In this document: one piece after another, positions 48,135 to 58,907 of the stretch
Numbering within the stretch: the first letter of the stretch is position 1
How the letters are laid out: the number at the start of each line of letters is the position of its first letter
Assembly: GCF_933775445.1 (NCBI RefSeq)
Contig: NC_065875.1
Span: forward strand, 26,039,555 to 26,103,554
DNA length: 64,000 nucleotides
Source of the DNA: Argentina anserina
Lineage: Eukaryota; Streptophyta; Magnoliopsida; Rosales; Rosaceae
Direction: 5' to 3'
Notes under the pieces: model-generated
Databases searched by the model: none
Told to the model about the DNA's origin: nothing
The model's input: the letters and a program-made list of their open reading frames with translations, nothing else
Position numbers and translations under genes: made by a program

Positions 48135-48632
48135 ATGAACATCCTGCCTGCTAGTCTTCACAAGATATTCAACGTGGTTAGGGCTGCCGTCTGCCCTGTC
48201 GACCCTGTTCTACTCCTTGTGTGGAACATCACTACGAACATCGGACCCAATTCGATTATTCCGGCGAGCAGATCATTTATCCAGGGTTTGGAGCAAGTGA
48301 CACTACTCGATACTCATACCAATTCCTCCTCCTCCTGTGCTATTTGTTTGGATGATTTTGAACAAGCAGAACTAGCTACTCGGTTGCCTTGCACACACCA
48401 TTTTCATGTCCAATGCATTGTGTCTTGGCTCAAGATTAACCACCTGTGTCCCCTCTGTCGATATTCTATGCCGACACAAGAAGAGCACTCTGTTTCGAGC
48501 TTTGTATGTGGGATTCTCCACTCTGTTTTCTCTATTACCAACAATTTGCGGGAGGCTATTCGGGAACACCGGTACCTAATTATGCTTTATTGGTGTCTCA
48601 TGATTGCAATTTGTTGGCCATCATTCTTATAA
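48135..48632 (+). CDS. Small RING-H2 finger protein with C-terminal hydrophobic segment, 165 aa
   Basis: Probable ubiquitin ligase. The RING-H2 spans about residues 67-107: CAICLDDFEQAELATRLPC, then HHFHVQCIVSWL and CPLC, with all eight metal ligands present. Preceding it is a moderately hydrophobic N-terminus (VCPVDPVLLLVWNITTNIG). After it comes MPTQEE, the element VCGILHSVFSITNNL, and a hydrophobic end (IMLYWCLMIAICWPSFL). The ATG at 48135 is the first in frame (a GTG lies upstream); no intron is needed. It resembles Rosaceae/eudicot small RING-H2 proteins of unknown substrate. Because it has a dead inverted neighbour and a partial tandem repeat downstream, its own expression should not be assumed. 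Confidence 0.7.
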   Translation: MNILPASLHKIFNVVRAAVCPVDPVLLLVWNITTNIGPNSIIPASRSFIQGLEQVTLLDTHTNSSSSCAICLDDFEQAELATRLPCTHHFHVQCIVSWLKINHLCPLCRYSMPTQEEHSVSSFVCGILHSVFSITNNLREAIREHRYLIMLYWCLMIAICWPSFL

Positions 48633-48800
48633 GCTTGTACTACATTTTGTGGTATTGGATACAAATTTGGGCTATATGATGTTTTGAGCTCTGTATGTGG
48701 GATTGTCGACATTGTTTTCAATATTATTCGCTATTTGCTAGGGGTTCTTTGTGGTCTGATTTTATTCATTTGGCTCTCATTATGGTATTGAATACAACTG
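48492..48800 (+). repeat. Partial tandem duplication of the RING gene 3' end
   Basis: The sequence starting gtttcgagctttgtatgtgg at 48492 recurs as gttttgagctctgtatgtgg at 48681, an offset of 189 bases (63 codons). The second copy lies after the stop codon and could encode VCGIVDIVFNII plus a hydrophobic end. It is probably the remnant of a longer, duplicated tail. Confidence 0.65.
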
Positions 48801-48940
48801 GATGTTAACCTTGTACTGATCACTATAATAGTTACACCAAGTATACAGAATTCTAAGATCAATTGTCACAGACGTGTACAAGCACATGAAACAGAGACTT
48901 ACTCTCACGATATAAACAGGATAGCTGAGATGTATAGGGT

Positions 48941-51139
48941 TTACAAAGCATATATTTTCTCAAAGTCGGAGTTATATTCATTATCGTCGAGAACTGAGAT
49001 ATTAGCAGAGTAGGACCAGGAAAAGGACTTGCTTCCGCCGGCCCTTTTGATGCGTCTCTGAGAGTCACGCCGGAATGACCCAAAGTGTCGTCGGAAAACA
49101 AAGTAGCACATGCTCGCAAGAGTGCCAATGAGGATTGGTGCTCCCACAGCTGTTACAGTAATTGCCATCCAGGAACTGCCTCCTCCAACAACCACGAAAG
49201 ATATCCCCAGAAAAGCCCCACAAGTGCACGCACAAGCCGCCCACATTAGTTTGTTGACAACTGACACGACTTGCTGCTGCGCCCCTGTGTCCCAAGCCAC
49301 CAAAGTGATCTGAACCACGACAACAGCAAGAGAAATGAAGAGAGCTGTGGCGTTCAGTAGGTATAGAACACTTGGAAACCAACTTTATCGGCTATGTTAG
49401 CCTTCCCTGCTTCAGGTCCACTCAATATATATTGGCCAGGCAAGTTAAAAATGGCCAAGAAGGCTATTGAGGCAAAAAGAACAGCAACGACTGTGATAGA
49501 ATTGGTAGTGTTCTGGACAGCTTCTCTATGAAGTTTCTTAAGTTCTTTGGCAATGCCAGAAACTCTTCTCCGAGTTGTTTCATTTTGTAACAACTGTGAG
49601 TGCACCTCATGCTTAATATCACTCACAGTTCTCTTGAGTAACATTGCTTCATCCACTTGTCCAACATGTTTTGCATGCTTGCCACCAACTTCTGCCAGTG
49701 CTTCTATAATTTCTGATCGAGAACCTCCATATTGTAGTTTATCTGCCAAATCCATGGCAGTCTCGTGATGATTATTGATAGCATTGACATCAGCATCCTT
49801 GAAACTCAATAAAAGGCTCACTATCTGAATAAGTAAAGAATAAAACATCAACAAGAAGATACACAAGGAAGCAATCACTCCTATCACACATAGATATTAT
49901 TAACATTGCAACATAAAGATACCTCTGAACGGCCTTTCCTTGTCGCCATATGCACAGCTGTATTGCCTTTCTTGTCACGTTCGTTTAGTATTGAGTGATC
50001 AGCATGTAGTATTTCCTCTACAATTGAAGTGCAGTCACCTTTTACAGCCATATGGAGTGCGGTTTGACCCTTTTTATCCTTGATACACACTATTCCTTGA
50101 TCTCTATCAATAAGCGTCTGCCCAATCTTTAGGTACCCGTACCTTCCAGCTGTATGTAATGCAGTTTTACCATTTTTCCTCACTATCCTCATTGAGCTGA
50201 TGTCCGCATCCAAGATGGTGTTGACAACATCCAAATGTTCCTGAACAGCAGCTGAATAAAGGGGACTAGTGTTTGTCGAGTCACATACTTTACACAGCTC
50301 AGGCCATTTTGCCACCAGCGCCTTCACAATACCTGAAACATAAGAGCCCGTGCCTTACTTTCAAAGAATCATAGCAAGCGAGATTCTCTTCTTTATTTTT
50401 CTAACACTGGTGATTAGTAGCAAGCATATATTTCCTAATATCAAAACCTCGTGCGTCGGTTATGAAGCCATTAATTTCAATATTGATCAAAGCAAAATTG
50501 ACCTTTAAGCTTTGTAGGCCTATACTCTAGGTAACAAATACCATGGCTATTACTTCAAAAGATGTCGAAAATGACAACCTTAAATTCTTCCCCAAAACAG
50601 AGTTCACAATTAATAAAGAACAAAAACTTCAGCTCACAGTACAGTGATTCCAACACTCTTACAGTTAATCCAATCCCAATCTTCTGATTTAGAAAAAAAC
50701 ATCATCATGAAAATAAGTGTACTAGTGCATAAAAAATCAAACTTTACCCGAAAAAAAATTCCAACTTCTCCAAACCAAACAAACCCAATAAACAATCAGA
50801 ACTAAGCAAACTAGAGAGATAGAAATCAATACCCAAATGGCCTTTCTTAGCAGCAACATGAAAAGCGTTCATGTCCACCTTGGACCTGATCTTAGCCACT
50901 TCCACATCACAGAACTTGATCAAGTACCCAAACACCTCCTCCAGATTATTCTCTGCGGCCACGTACAGCGCCGTCTCTTCTGCGTCGTTCTTCATCGCCA
51001 TCAGATCAGCCACCGTGGACCCCTCGCCGTCGCTGGCGAGCTTCTCCACCAGCTGCTTCACGGAGTCGAGGTCGCCGGATCGGACGGCGGAGAAGAAGGA
51101 CTGGTGGGTCAAGAACCGCACCGACCTGGAGTCCATCAT
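48941..51139 (-). CDS. ITN1-like ankyrin-repeat protein with PGG membrane domain, 3 exons, one frameshift
   Basis: Plant ankyrin-TM proteins of this group (ITN1, ACD6 relatives) act in stress and defence signalling at the plasma membrane. Exons (minus): 51139-50833, 50332-49923, 49824-48941; GT-AG. The ankyrin repeats run through exons 1-2 and into 3: ETALYVAAENNLEEVFGYL, FHVAAKKGHLGIVKALV, TSPLYSAAVQEHLDVVN, KTALHTAGRYGYLKIGQTL, QTALHMAVKGDCTSIVEEI, NTAVHMATRKGRSEIVSLL. The PGG domain starts TNSITVVAVLFASIAFLAIF and NLPGQY, with four hydrophobic helices in total. The total coding length is not a multiple of three: after GFQVFYTY a stop appears at 49354-49356, while in another frame YLLNATALFISLAVVVVQ continues the family sequence. 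One base lost (or two gained) at about 49360-49366 explains it. It may be a sequencing error, a natural null allele or a pseudogene in the making; no other damage is visible. Confidence 0.85.
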
Positions 51140-52120
51140 GAGCTGAAGAAAAGAGCGAGTCTTTTGGGACCTGGGTTCATCAAAGACTTGAAATTTTGAT
51201 AAGCCTTGTTGTTGTTATAACAGTAACCTTGTATTGTATGAGAGGTTTTGATTGAAGTGGGGTCTTTGTTATGGTGTGCTTCATGTGAGGAGTTGACTCT
51301 TGACGGCGCGTATGTGAGATTCCTCTGTTTTTGGAGTCAAAACTAGGGGGCAATTGATCGAGGAGGTAAAACATTGCTTGGTAAAATTTTGTGTTGCATT
51401 TTAATGGGGTGAGGTTATTTTTTATTTGAACTCGTTCAATGAGTATGAATCTGCTGAAACCAAGTAAATTTCATCGAATCTTAATAACTCATCGTTGCTT
51501 AATCATGTGGTAGAGGAGAAGGTGTTTTGCGCATGGAGCCGAGATTTGGAATGGAAGGGTTTGTTTGTTGGGTAATGAAAACGTTAGCCAGAAAATCTAA
51601 ACCAACAAAACAACATAAAAAGGCCAATTGAATAATAGAGATGGAGGCATATGGGTCATAGTTTGGTCGCGAAGAAAACTTTTGTTACGACAGTTAAAAT
51701 GTAAGTATTATTTTGAATACAAGTCACCATGAGTACACTACATATAGAAAACAATATGTAAATAATAATTTAGATACAACATAATTGCAAGGTAAAGTAA
51801 CATAGTAAGTTTAATGTGTGACATGATAGGATCAAAGGCTTGTCAGTAAGGAATAATCCAACACGGTTTTTTCCTATTTCGAGGATAATTAAACCCAATC
51901 CGAAAAGGATTATTATTTCCGAATTCAAGTATGATTCTCATTCTCACAGGGAGTGGGTAAGTATTTCCTAGCCACTCAAGGACTGTAAAGTGTAAACCCT
52001 TCTATATATGAGTCCTGCTCTCCATTTCCAATTCCAATCCAAGCACACACCCTCCCTTCTACATTTTTCATAACCTTTCCACTCTCTTCCTTCATATCCT
52101 TCTCTTCTGCCAGAAAATCC
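51140..52120 (+). promoter_or_regulatory. Divergent region between the ankyrin gene and cyclin T, with TATA box
   Basis: The two genes are transcribed away from each other from this 981-base interval. A TATA box (tatatat, 52003-52009) lies about 115 bases before the cyclin ATG, giving a leader of roughly 80 bases. No TATA box was recognised for the ankyrin gene. Otherwise AT-rich. Confidence 0.45.
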
Positions 52121-52981
52121 ATGTCACCAATTCGAAAACAACTAATCCCGGAGAGTCGGGACTGGTACTTCACAGAAGAAGAGTTGAGGCTCAACTCCCC
52201 ATCTCGCCGGGACGGCATCTCCTTCGTCAAAGAGTCGGAACTCCGGTCTCATTACTGCTCCCATATTCAGAAGTGCGGTCGGAACTTAAAACTTCCTCAT
52301 CACGCCATAGCTACCGCGATGATGATGTGCCACCGCTTCTACACTCGTCAGTCTCACGCCAAGAATTGCTGGCACACGGTGGCCTCCTCATGCATTCTTC
52401 TAGCCAGCAAACTCCGAGACTCGCCTCGGTTCCTTGATGACGTCGTTTTCGTGGTCTATGAATGTGAAATACAGGACGCGATCACAGATATGATGACGAG
52501 GAAAAAGCTCAATCCTCTCGACATGAAAGAAAGGGACGAGTTCTCCAAAGGGAGGATAGAGGTTTTGAAGAGGGAGAAGAAAGAACTTATCATAAAGGCA
52601 GAGCGGCTGGTGCTACAGACGATCGGGTTAGATGATATTGAGGATCCCTACAAGGCTCTCGTGGTGGCGCTGAAGATGTTCATGATGAGTGATAAAATCA
52701 CCGACCTGACTAAGATGGCGTGGAGTCTTGTGGAGGAGTGGCTCAAGACATCACTGTGCTTGCAATACGAGCCAAACTACATTGCGGTTGGGTCAGTTGT
52801 GGTGGCTGCTAGGGTTCTGGGGATGAAGCTGCCTGCCGGTGAGAACTTTTGGCTGAAGGAGCTAGATGTTTCGCCGAAGCTGTTGGATGAGGTCGTTCGC
52901 CTGATGCAAAGTAGGATCGGCGAGCGGGAAACAAAGAAGACCATTAGGATTGTTAGCTTTTATGAGATTACATGCCGCTAA
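52121..52981 (+). CDS. Cyclin T-like protein, 286 aa, intronless
   Basis: T-type cyclins pair with CDKC (CDK9-like) kinases in P-TEFb, which phosphorylates RNA polymerase II for elongation. Cyclin box 1 covers about residues 35-140: SFVKESELRSHYCSHIQKCG, LPHHAIATAMMMCHRFY, HTVASSCILLASKLRDSPR. The linker LNPLDMKERDEFSKGRIEVLK with REKKELIIKAERLVLQTIG, then cyclin box 2 with DPYKALVVALKMF, MAWSLVEEWLKTSLCLQYEP and NYIAVGSVVVAARVLGMKLP, completes a canonical cyclin T fold. The ATG at 52121 is the first in frame and directly precedes the conserved start. Plant CYCT1 genes usually have introns, so a single exon suggests a retrocopy that kept its function, supported by an intact frame and a TATA box. 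It lacks the long C-terminal tail of some CYCT1 proteins. Confidence 0.85.
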   Translation: MSPIRKQLIPESRDWYFTEEELRLNSPSRRDGISFVKESELRSHYCSHIQKCGRNLKLPHHAIATAMMMCHRFYTRQSHAKNCWHTVASSCILLASKLRDSPRFLDDVVFVVYECEIQDAITDMMTRKKLNPLDMKERDEFSKGRIEVLKREKKELIIKAERLVLQTIGLDDIEDPYKALVVALKMFMMSDKITDLTKMAWSLVEEWLKTSLCLQYEPNYIAVGSVVVAARVLGMKLPAGENFWLKELDVSPKLLDEVVRLMQSRIGERETKKTIRIVSFYEITCR

Positions 52982-54122
52982 TGATTTGATTACTAGCTCC
53001 TTTGTGAATTATTATTTAACTTGATCGTAACGGTTGCTTAAACCATCCACCGGTGTTGGGTATTTCTGTGTATAGAAGTTTGAGATAAAAAATTACATGA
53101 ACATTGATTAGCATCGTTTCTTCTTGGCCAAAGTATCTGCTGCCATCGTGAATAGAATTTGAGGGCAACTAGTACGTTCAGGATGTTTATGGTCATTTAT
53201 ACTCAGAATCACACATGGAAAGACCTAGATCTGCCTGCAAAGCATGGTATAGAATCAAGCGCGGCTCTCTCTGCCAATCGGCAATTGATCTAACTTTGAT
53301 GTTTAGGTTTCTAAGGAATCTAAGCACGTAACCATGTGAAAATAGCATGTTGTTGCTCCTTTTTTGGTACGATATAATGGAGTGACAATGATCTCCAACA
53401 GCTCTTTGAATTTTTGTTGTTTTTAATTGATTTCAAATTTCAGTCCCACTAAGTTTTATCTTAACAACAATTTAATAATGGATTACATCTTCAAGCAAGG
53501 ACACTCGTCTTCCTACATCATCTTATATGTATGCTAAATCCAAAATTCTTAATAAACACCTACCCCTCTTGCAAAGTAACGAAATGAAACGAACAATAAG
53601 ATGGAATGGGAATTCCAACTGTTCAAGGACTAAGAAAACCCCTAATAATTATTTAGCTACTTCCTCAAACTACCAGGGTGCATGTGGTTTTTCTTGTTCG
53701 ATCAACCTACTGGCAATCTGGTTAAAAAAAAAGAAAGAAAATTACCCACTTTTGACAGTGTTACCTGACTGACCCCGCAACAGGAATTAACTGCCCGCGC
53801 TCGTAACTAAAAAAGCTATACGTCGGCTAACGCGTGGAAGACACCATCACCGTTGGTTGTTGTTGGCCCGTGTCATTTAGTGGGCTGTGTGTGGGGTGTA
53901 CTGTAACTTACAATAATCCAATCCACGCGGAATAACTGCTCTCCTCCCTTTCTTTTTCTTTGACAGAGAAGGGAGAGATTCAGTTGGATTCCAGTTAGTT
54001 ATTTACAACCTCTCTCTCTCTCTCTCTCTCTCATAGTAGTTTAATTTACTGATCCAATCACGCAAATCCCATTTTCAAATCCACCCCAAAAATTCTCAGA
54101 AGTCTCCAAAATCCTCCGAACT
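52982..54122. other. Spacer and leader of the CML gene
   Basis: AT-rich. A (TC) microsatellite at 54010-54032 lies in the probable 5' leader. The short frame at 53527-53772 is not convincing. Confidence 0.4.
54010..54032 (+). repeat. (CT) microsatellite in the CML leader
   Basis: Eleven tc dinucleotides behind a c, 90 bases before the ATG. Confidence 0.95.
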
Positions 54123-54716
54123 ATGGGCTTCAAATCCCTCTTTTCCCGGAAGAAGAAATCCACCACCCCAACCTCCACCGCCGCCCCCTCGCCGCCGCCG
54201 GTGATGCGCTCCCCCTCGTTCGCCACCCGCGCCCAGATCGCCGAGCTGGACCAGGTCTTCCAGAAATTCGACGTCAACGGCGACGGCAAGATCTCGTCGT
54301 CGGAGCTCGGCGCGATCATGGGGAGCCTGGGCCACCCGGCGACGGAGGACGAGCTCCGGTCGATGATCGTGGAGGTCGACGGCGACGGCGACGGGTTCAT
54401 CGACTTCAACGAGTTCGTGGAGCTCAACACCAAGGGGATCGACTCGGCGGAGGCGATGCAGAATCTCAGGGACGCGTTCTCCGTCTACGACATCGACGGC
54501 AACGGCTCGATCTCCGCGGAGGAGCTCTTCGAGGTGCTCAAGAGCTTGGGGGACGAGTGCTCCATCGCCGAGTGCCGGAAAATGATCGGCGGCGTGGACG
54601 CCGACGGCGACGGTATGATCAATTTTGAGGAGTTTAAAGTGATGATGATGATGGGGTCGCGTTGCGAGAGTAACAACAACAATGTTCAACAACAGCCTCA
54701 TCCTGTTGGTAATTGA
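54123..54716 (+). CDS. Calmodulin-like protein (CML25/26-type), 197 aa, 4 EF-hands, single exon
   Basis: Ca2+-sensor protein. Four canonical EF-hand loops are present: DVNGDGKISSSE, DGDGDGFIDFNE, DIDGNGSISAEE, DADGDGMINFEE. All have acidic residues at positions 1, 3 and 5 (Asp or Asn) and Glu at 12, so all should bind Ca2+. Linkers FSVYDIDGNGSISAEELFEV, SLGDECSIAECRKMIGGVD and the end EEFKVMMMMGSR match CML25. The N-terminal extension (MGFKSLFSRKKKSTTPT, Pro/Ser-rich) starts with Met-Gly; Gly-2 could be myristoylated, but the sixth-residue context is not ideal, so that is weak. The gene is GC-rich in its coding part compared with its flanks, as often in intronless CMLs. The ATG at 54123 is the only sensible start. 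Confidence 0.93.
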   Translation: MGFKSLFSRKKKSTTPTSTAAPSPPPVMRSPSFATRAQIAELDQVFQKFDVNGDGKISSSELGAIMGSLGHPATEDELRSMIVEVDGDGDGFIDFNEFVELNTKGIDSAEAMQNLRDAFSVYDIDGNGSISAEELFEVLKSLGDECSIAECRKMIGGVDADGDGMINFEEFKVMMMMGSRCESNNNNVQQQPHPVGN

Positions 54717-55298
54717 ATCGCAATTGTTCATCATAGACTACGGTTTTTCTTCGTGGGGGCAGTTTCGTCTTTCTCGTTTTGTTGGTGTTGGTGATTTTGA
54801 TGATCATGATGTTAACACTTCCCATCTTTGTATAATGATTCGGATGATCTAATTGGCGTTCAAGATTTCAGCACTTGTAATTTTTCCACTTTGGTTCATA
54901 ACAGTGCTTTGAGTGAGAATGGTTGGAAAAGGAGGGTTCAATTGTGATCAAATTGGGAAGGTATCTGAGTAATTAGTGCAATCACTGCAATTTTTAAATA
55001 GAACAAAGTTTCTTACCATAAACAAAGAAACCAATGTGTCAATTTGTAACTGACCTAATTTACCTCTTACAGAATAGCATGAACAAAACTTGCTTGCTTT
55101 GAAGGAGATGACCACTGTCCCCACAAATTGACAGTCTTTTAATTTAATTTGACTATGAGGTTAGAGCATCTTCAAATGACTGGTTATCTCGTCAAAATTT
55201 GACTTTTTAACAAAGTTTTATGATAATTTTTACCTCCGTTCAACTACCTATTTAAAAGTTAGATTTAACTTTAACTAAAAATTATGATTAAATATAGC
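54717..55298. other. CML 3' UTR and left flank of the hAT element
   Basis: AT-rich. The stretch from 55163 (gagcatcttcaaatgactgg) looks like the end of another MITE type; its right end would lie beyond 55850, so the hAT copy may be inserted inside it. This was not confirmed. Confidence 0.35.
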
Positions 55299-55849
55299 TA
55301 GGGATGGCAAAAATACCTAGCAGATAGGGTACCCACGGGTACGACCTTAATGGGAGAGTGTTTCGAGTAAAATTAGATAACGGGTACGGGGATCTCTGAT
55401 ATTCGGATGGCGGAAACAGAATGAGAACGGGGATAGTATTTTGATCCCATCCTCATACACACCCATTAATATATTATATATTTAATATAATTTATTAATA
55501 TATATTCACTCAAATAAATTAATATACAAATTAAATAAACAGAAAATATCCATATATATTTTGTGATTATTTACACATACAACAATTTTTGACATAAGAA
55601 GATAATTTTATCATAATATTTGATTTTTATTTCAGTCTTTTATATTTCGTGTACTTTATTTGAATTTATTAATATTACTATTAACGCGTATTTGAGCGGG
55701 TATGAGAACTTAATCCCCTAAGGGTATGGGTATGGGGAATACGCAGTATCCTATTACGGGGATCGGGGCGGGTACGAGGATATAAACGGATTTGGGTATG
55801 GGTATGGTTTTTCAATCCCCTAACTCTACCCTCTTCATTGACATCCCTA
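55299..55849. mobile_element. Non-autonomous hAT-type transposon, 551 bp
   Basis: The ends are tagggatggcaa (left) and, on the other strand, tagggatgtcaa (right; 11 of 12 match), the familiar plant hAT start. Flanking 8-mers aatatagc (55291-55298) and aaaatagc (55850-55857) differ at one position, fitting an 8-bp target duplication. Both ends carry GGGTAC/GGGTATGGGTATGG-type subterminal motifs. No transposase. Confidence 0.8.
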
Positions 55850-55857
55850 AAAATAGC

Positions 55858-56203
55858 TCTAATTAAACTATATTTATGTGTTGAAAATTGAATTAGCTAA
55901 GCATAACTATCATTGTTGAAATATAACGATGATATTGGGTAGCTAAATGCTACTTTTTAGCTATTTTTAACATATATAACTAGACTGTAGGATCTTTGTC
56001 ATTCTTGTGTAACCAGTAAGCAACAAGTTTCCCCAATAGAAAAATGCACTCTGAAATTAACCCCTTGAAGATAAAATTGATGGCTAAAAACCAGGGGTAC
56101 ATATGTAAAAACTGTTTGGTATTTAAAGGAGTTGCAAAGCCTTTGTGCTGAAATCTCAATCAACCTAAAATTTTGTAGGGAGTGAAGAAGTGGGGAGTTG
56201 AGA
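55858..56203 (+). promoter_or_regulatory. Upstream region of the SET-domain gene
   Basis: AT-rich up to the ATG; no clear TATA box at a normal distance. A tttaaag motif near 56125 is the nearest candidate. Confidence 0.3.
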
Positions 56204-58907
56204 ATGGCAGCTTCAAAGATGGTAATGGCTTCTCTGACGGCCATTAGGCCTCTAAGTTGCGCCGCCGCAGCTTCAGCCTCGGCGTCTTATCCGGGGCGGT
56301 TGGCGCCTCACCCGCCGGACCTTATAAAATGGGTCCGCCGGGAAGGTGGGTTCGTTCACGAGGCTGTGAAGATAGCTCAAGATGCTTCCTTTAGTCTTGG
56401 GCTGGTGGCTGCTGATGGAATTCCAAAAGGGTCTGAGCTTATTGTACTTCCTGAGCATATACCCTTGAGATTCGGCCCTTCTGAATCCGACGGCGGAGAT
56501 GGGGCTGACGCTGTTCTTGCTAATTTGGCTCGCCAAGTTCCCGGTATGTGTTTTTGTTTCACATATTTATGCTCCCAGAGTTTTGTTTGAGTGAAAGTTT
56601 TGTGCTTTGTGGGTGCTATATGTTTTGTTTGGTTTTGCTGATAGAGTAGAGAAGGTTGAACCTTTTGATGTATTAGTATCATTTGATTGGTTGTTTCACC
56701 AGTACAGCAAATATCACACTGTTTATCTCACTTAAAAAGGTGTTATATGTGAAGGTTCAATTAGCAGTAACTAGTGTGAGTAGTGTCACTGGTTAACAGG
56801 GCCTAGAATTTTATAGTAAGGGGGGCCAGTATAGGGAAGAACTTAAGGTTAACAATGTCGATTTACTTAATACACTCAATTAAGTGTATTAATGGCCTGA
56901 AGCATTGCCATATTGATCCTCACGTATTTCATTTGCTCGAAAGAAAGTGAAAGTGGGGGTGCCAACATTTACACATACTTGTGTCTCTATCCCATTAATC
57001 AAAGAGATTACTTCTAAGTACTAATACAAGACAAATTCTTGGGGGTGCCATGGCCCCTTCAGGCCCTAGTGTAGCTCCGCCCCTGCTGGTTGAAATGTTT
57101 TATTAGTAAGAATGTATTATTTTTTAGGAAACCGGTTTACAGCATCTAGAGTATAAGCTAGTGTTGTTATGAGATCCTTTACTGCTGTAATGTAGGTTTT
57201 CTTTGTTTTGTATAGTTTAGTAACTTAAAAGTTTTGTACATTAGGCTGTACTGAGTTTTGAATATGAATAAACTGGATACTGGAAGCATTTGGCAGCCGA
57301 GCTGTGGGCAATGAAATTGGGTTTGAAGCTTCTGCAAGAGAGAGCCAGAGTTGGATCCTTCTGGTGGCCGTACATTGGCAATCTCCCTGAAGCATTTAAC
57401 ATACCTATCTTCTTCCCTGGCGAGGACATAAAGAATTTGCAGTATGCCCCTGTTCTTTACCAGGTACCTAAGTTGGCTCCAGTATTTGAAACTGTTGGGA
57501 TTTAGACAACTCTTAACACTTCTATAATACATCGATGTTTAACAACTTGATTTGAACAACATTGCCGTGTAGCTCATTTGAGTTTCTTATATATAATTAC
57601 GTCAATTCCCAAAGGTTTAATTTATAAGTGAATTCTTGTTCCAGGTAAACAAAAGATGCAGATTTCTTCTTGAATTTGAACAAGAAGTCAGACGTGCTCT
57701 TGAAGATAGTAAACCAAGTGATCACCCTTTTGGTGGCCAAGCTGTGGGTGCATCAGCCCTTGGATGGGCCATGTCAGCAGTTTCCTCTCGGGCATTCCGT
57801 TTGTATGGTAAAAAGCTTGCAGATGGGAACTATGATGATGTCCCCATGATGCTTCCTCTTATCGATATGTGCAACCATAGTTTCAAGCCAAATGCTCGAA
57901 TACTTCAAGACCAGGATGACAGGAACAAGAAGATGCTAGTAAAGGTTAGATTTTTTTTTTTTAATTTCAGTTCTTTTGAAAGTCTCCAAACCATTAACAA
58001 AAAGGAAAAGGACATTGGCTACAGTTTTGTTTACTCAAATTTTGATTTCTCCATTCCAGGTTGTGGCGGAAACAGAGATCAAACAGAATGATTGCTTAGA
58101 ACTCAACTATGGAGGCTTAAGCAATGACCTTTTTCTACTGGATTATGGATTTGTGGTACCTTCAAATCCCTATGATTGTATTGAGTTGAAATATGATGGA
58201 GCATTCTTAGATGCTGCCAGTATGGCTGCTGGAGTCTCATCACCCAGCTTCTCTGCACCAGCTGCATGGCAGAAAGATATATTATGCCAGCTAAAATTAG
58301 ATGGGGAATCCCCTCTTCTCAAGGTTTTTGCTTTTCTAAAGACTTCTTCTTACTATTAATATCATGTTTCTTGGATTTAATCACTGATTTTGACTCTAGG
58401 TTATAGCAAGCTGTCCTATTTCCCTTATGTTTCTCAGTCTCTGATTGATGATGTTGATTACTAAAACAATCTAACACTTCTGCACAATTGCTGGCACACT
58501 AATTTTATGCTTCTCTTTTTGCCTGCTAGGTATGCTTAGGAGGTTCAGAATTGGTTGAGGGACGACTGTTGGCAGCCTTAAGAGTTGTTCTTTGCACTGA
58601 TGTAGAGACAGTGCAGAAACATGATATAAACACATTGAAGTCTATATCAGTTGAAGCGCCGCTTGGTATTGCAAATGAGGTTGCTGCTTTTCGCACCATT
58701 ATTGCACTATGTGTCATTGCACTTGGACACTTCCCAACCAAAATCATGGAGGATGAATCCCTGTTGCAAAAAGGCGTTTCAGATTCTACTGAGTTGGCTA
58801 TCCATTTCAGAGTTCTGAAGAAAAGTGTCATCATAGATGTTATGAGAGATCTCACAAAGAGGGTGAAGTTACTTTCATCAAAAGAAACATCCACTGCTCA
58901 AAGCTGA
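56204..58907 (+). CDS. SET-domain protein-lysine methyltransferase, Rubisco LSMT-like, 482 aa, 5 exons
   Basis: These enzymes methylate lysines of plastid proteins such as the Rubisco large subunit or fructose-bisphosphate aldolase, using S-adenosylmethionine. Exons: 56204-56543, 57297-57463, 57645-57944, 58060-58323, 58530-58907; GT-AG, in phase. The N-terminus MAASKMVMASLTAIRPL followed by an Ala/Ser-rich stretch to about residue 38 fits a plastid transit peptide. The SET domain follows: WVRREGGFVHEAVKIA, SLGLVAADGIPKGSEL, then the SAM-binding/catalytic core LPLIDMCNHSFKPNARI and LELNYGGLSNDLFLLDYGFV. The C-terminal half (LPLIDMC onward, then the LKVCLGGSELVEGRLL helices) is the Rubisco-substrate-binding-like domain. 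ATG 56204 was preferred to the upstream TTG. Intron 1 carries a hAT insertion. The substrate is not decidable by eye. Confidence 0.9.
56797..57085. mobile_element. Small hAT-type element, 289 bp, in intron 1 of the SET gene
   Basis: The left end is cagggcctag; the right end, on the other strand, is caggggcggagctac, a common plant hAT end. Flanking 8-mers ctggttaa (56789-56796) and ctggttga (57086-57093) differ at one position, consistent with an 8-bp target duplication. It lies wholly within the intron and does not touch either splice site. Confidence 0.75.

Noticed and set aside
54096..54734. 212-residue minus-strand frame over the CML gene
   Set aside because: Antisense shadow of EF-hand coding sequence, low-complexity.
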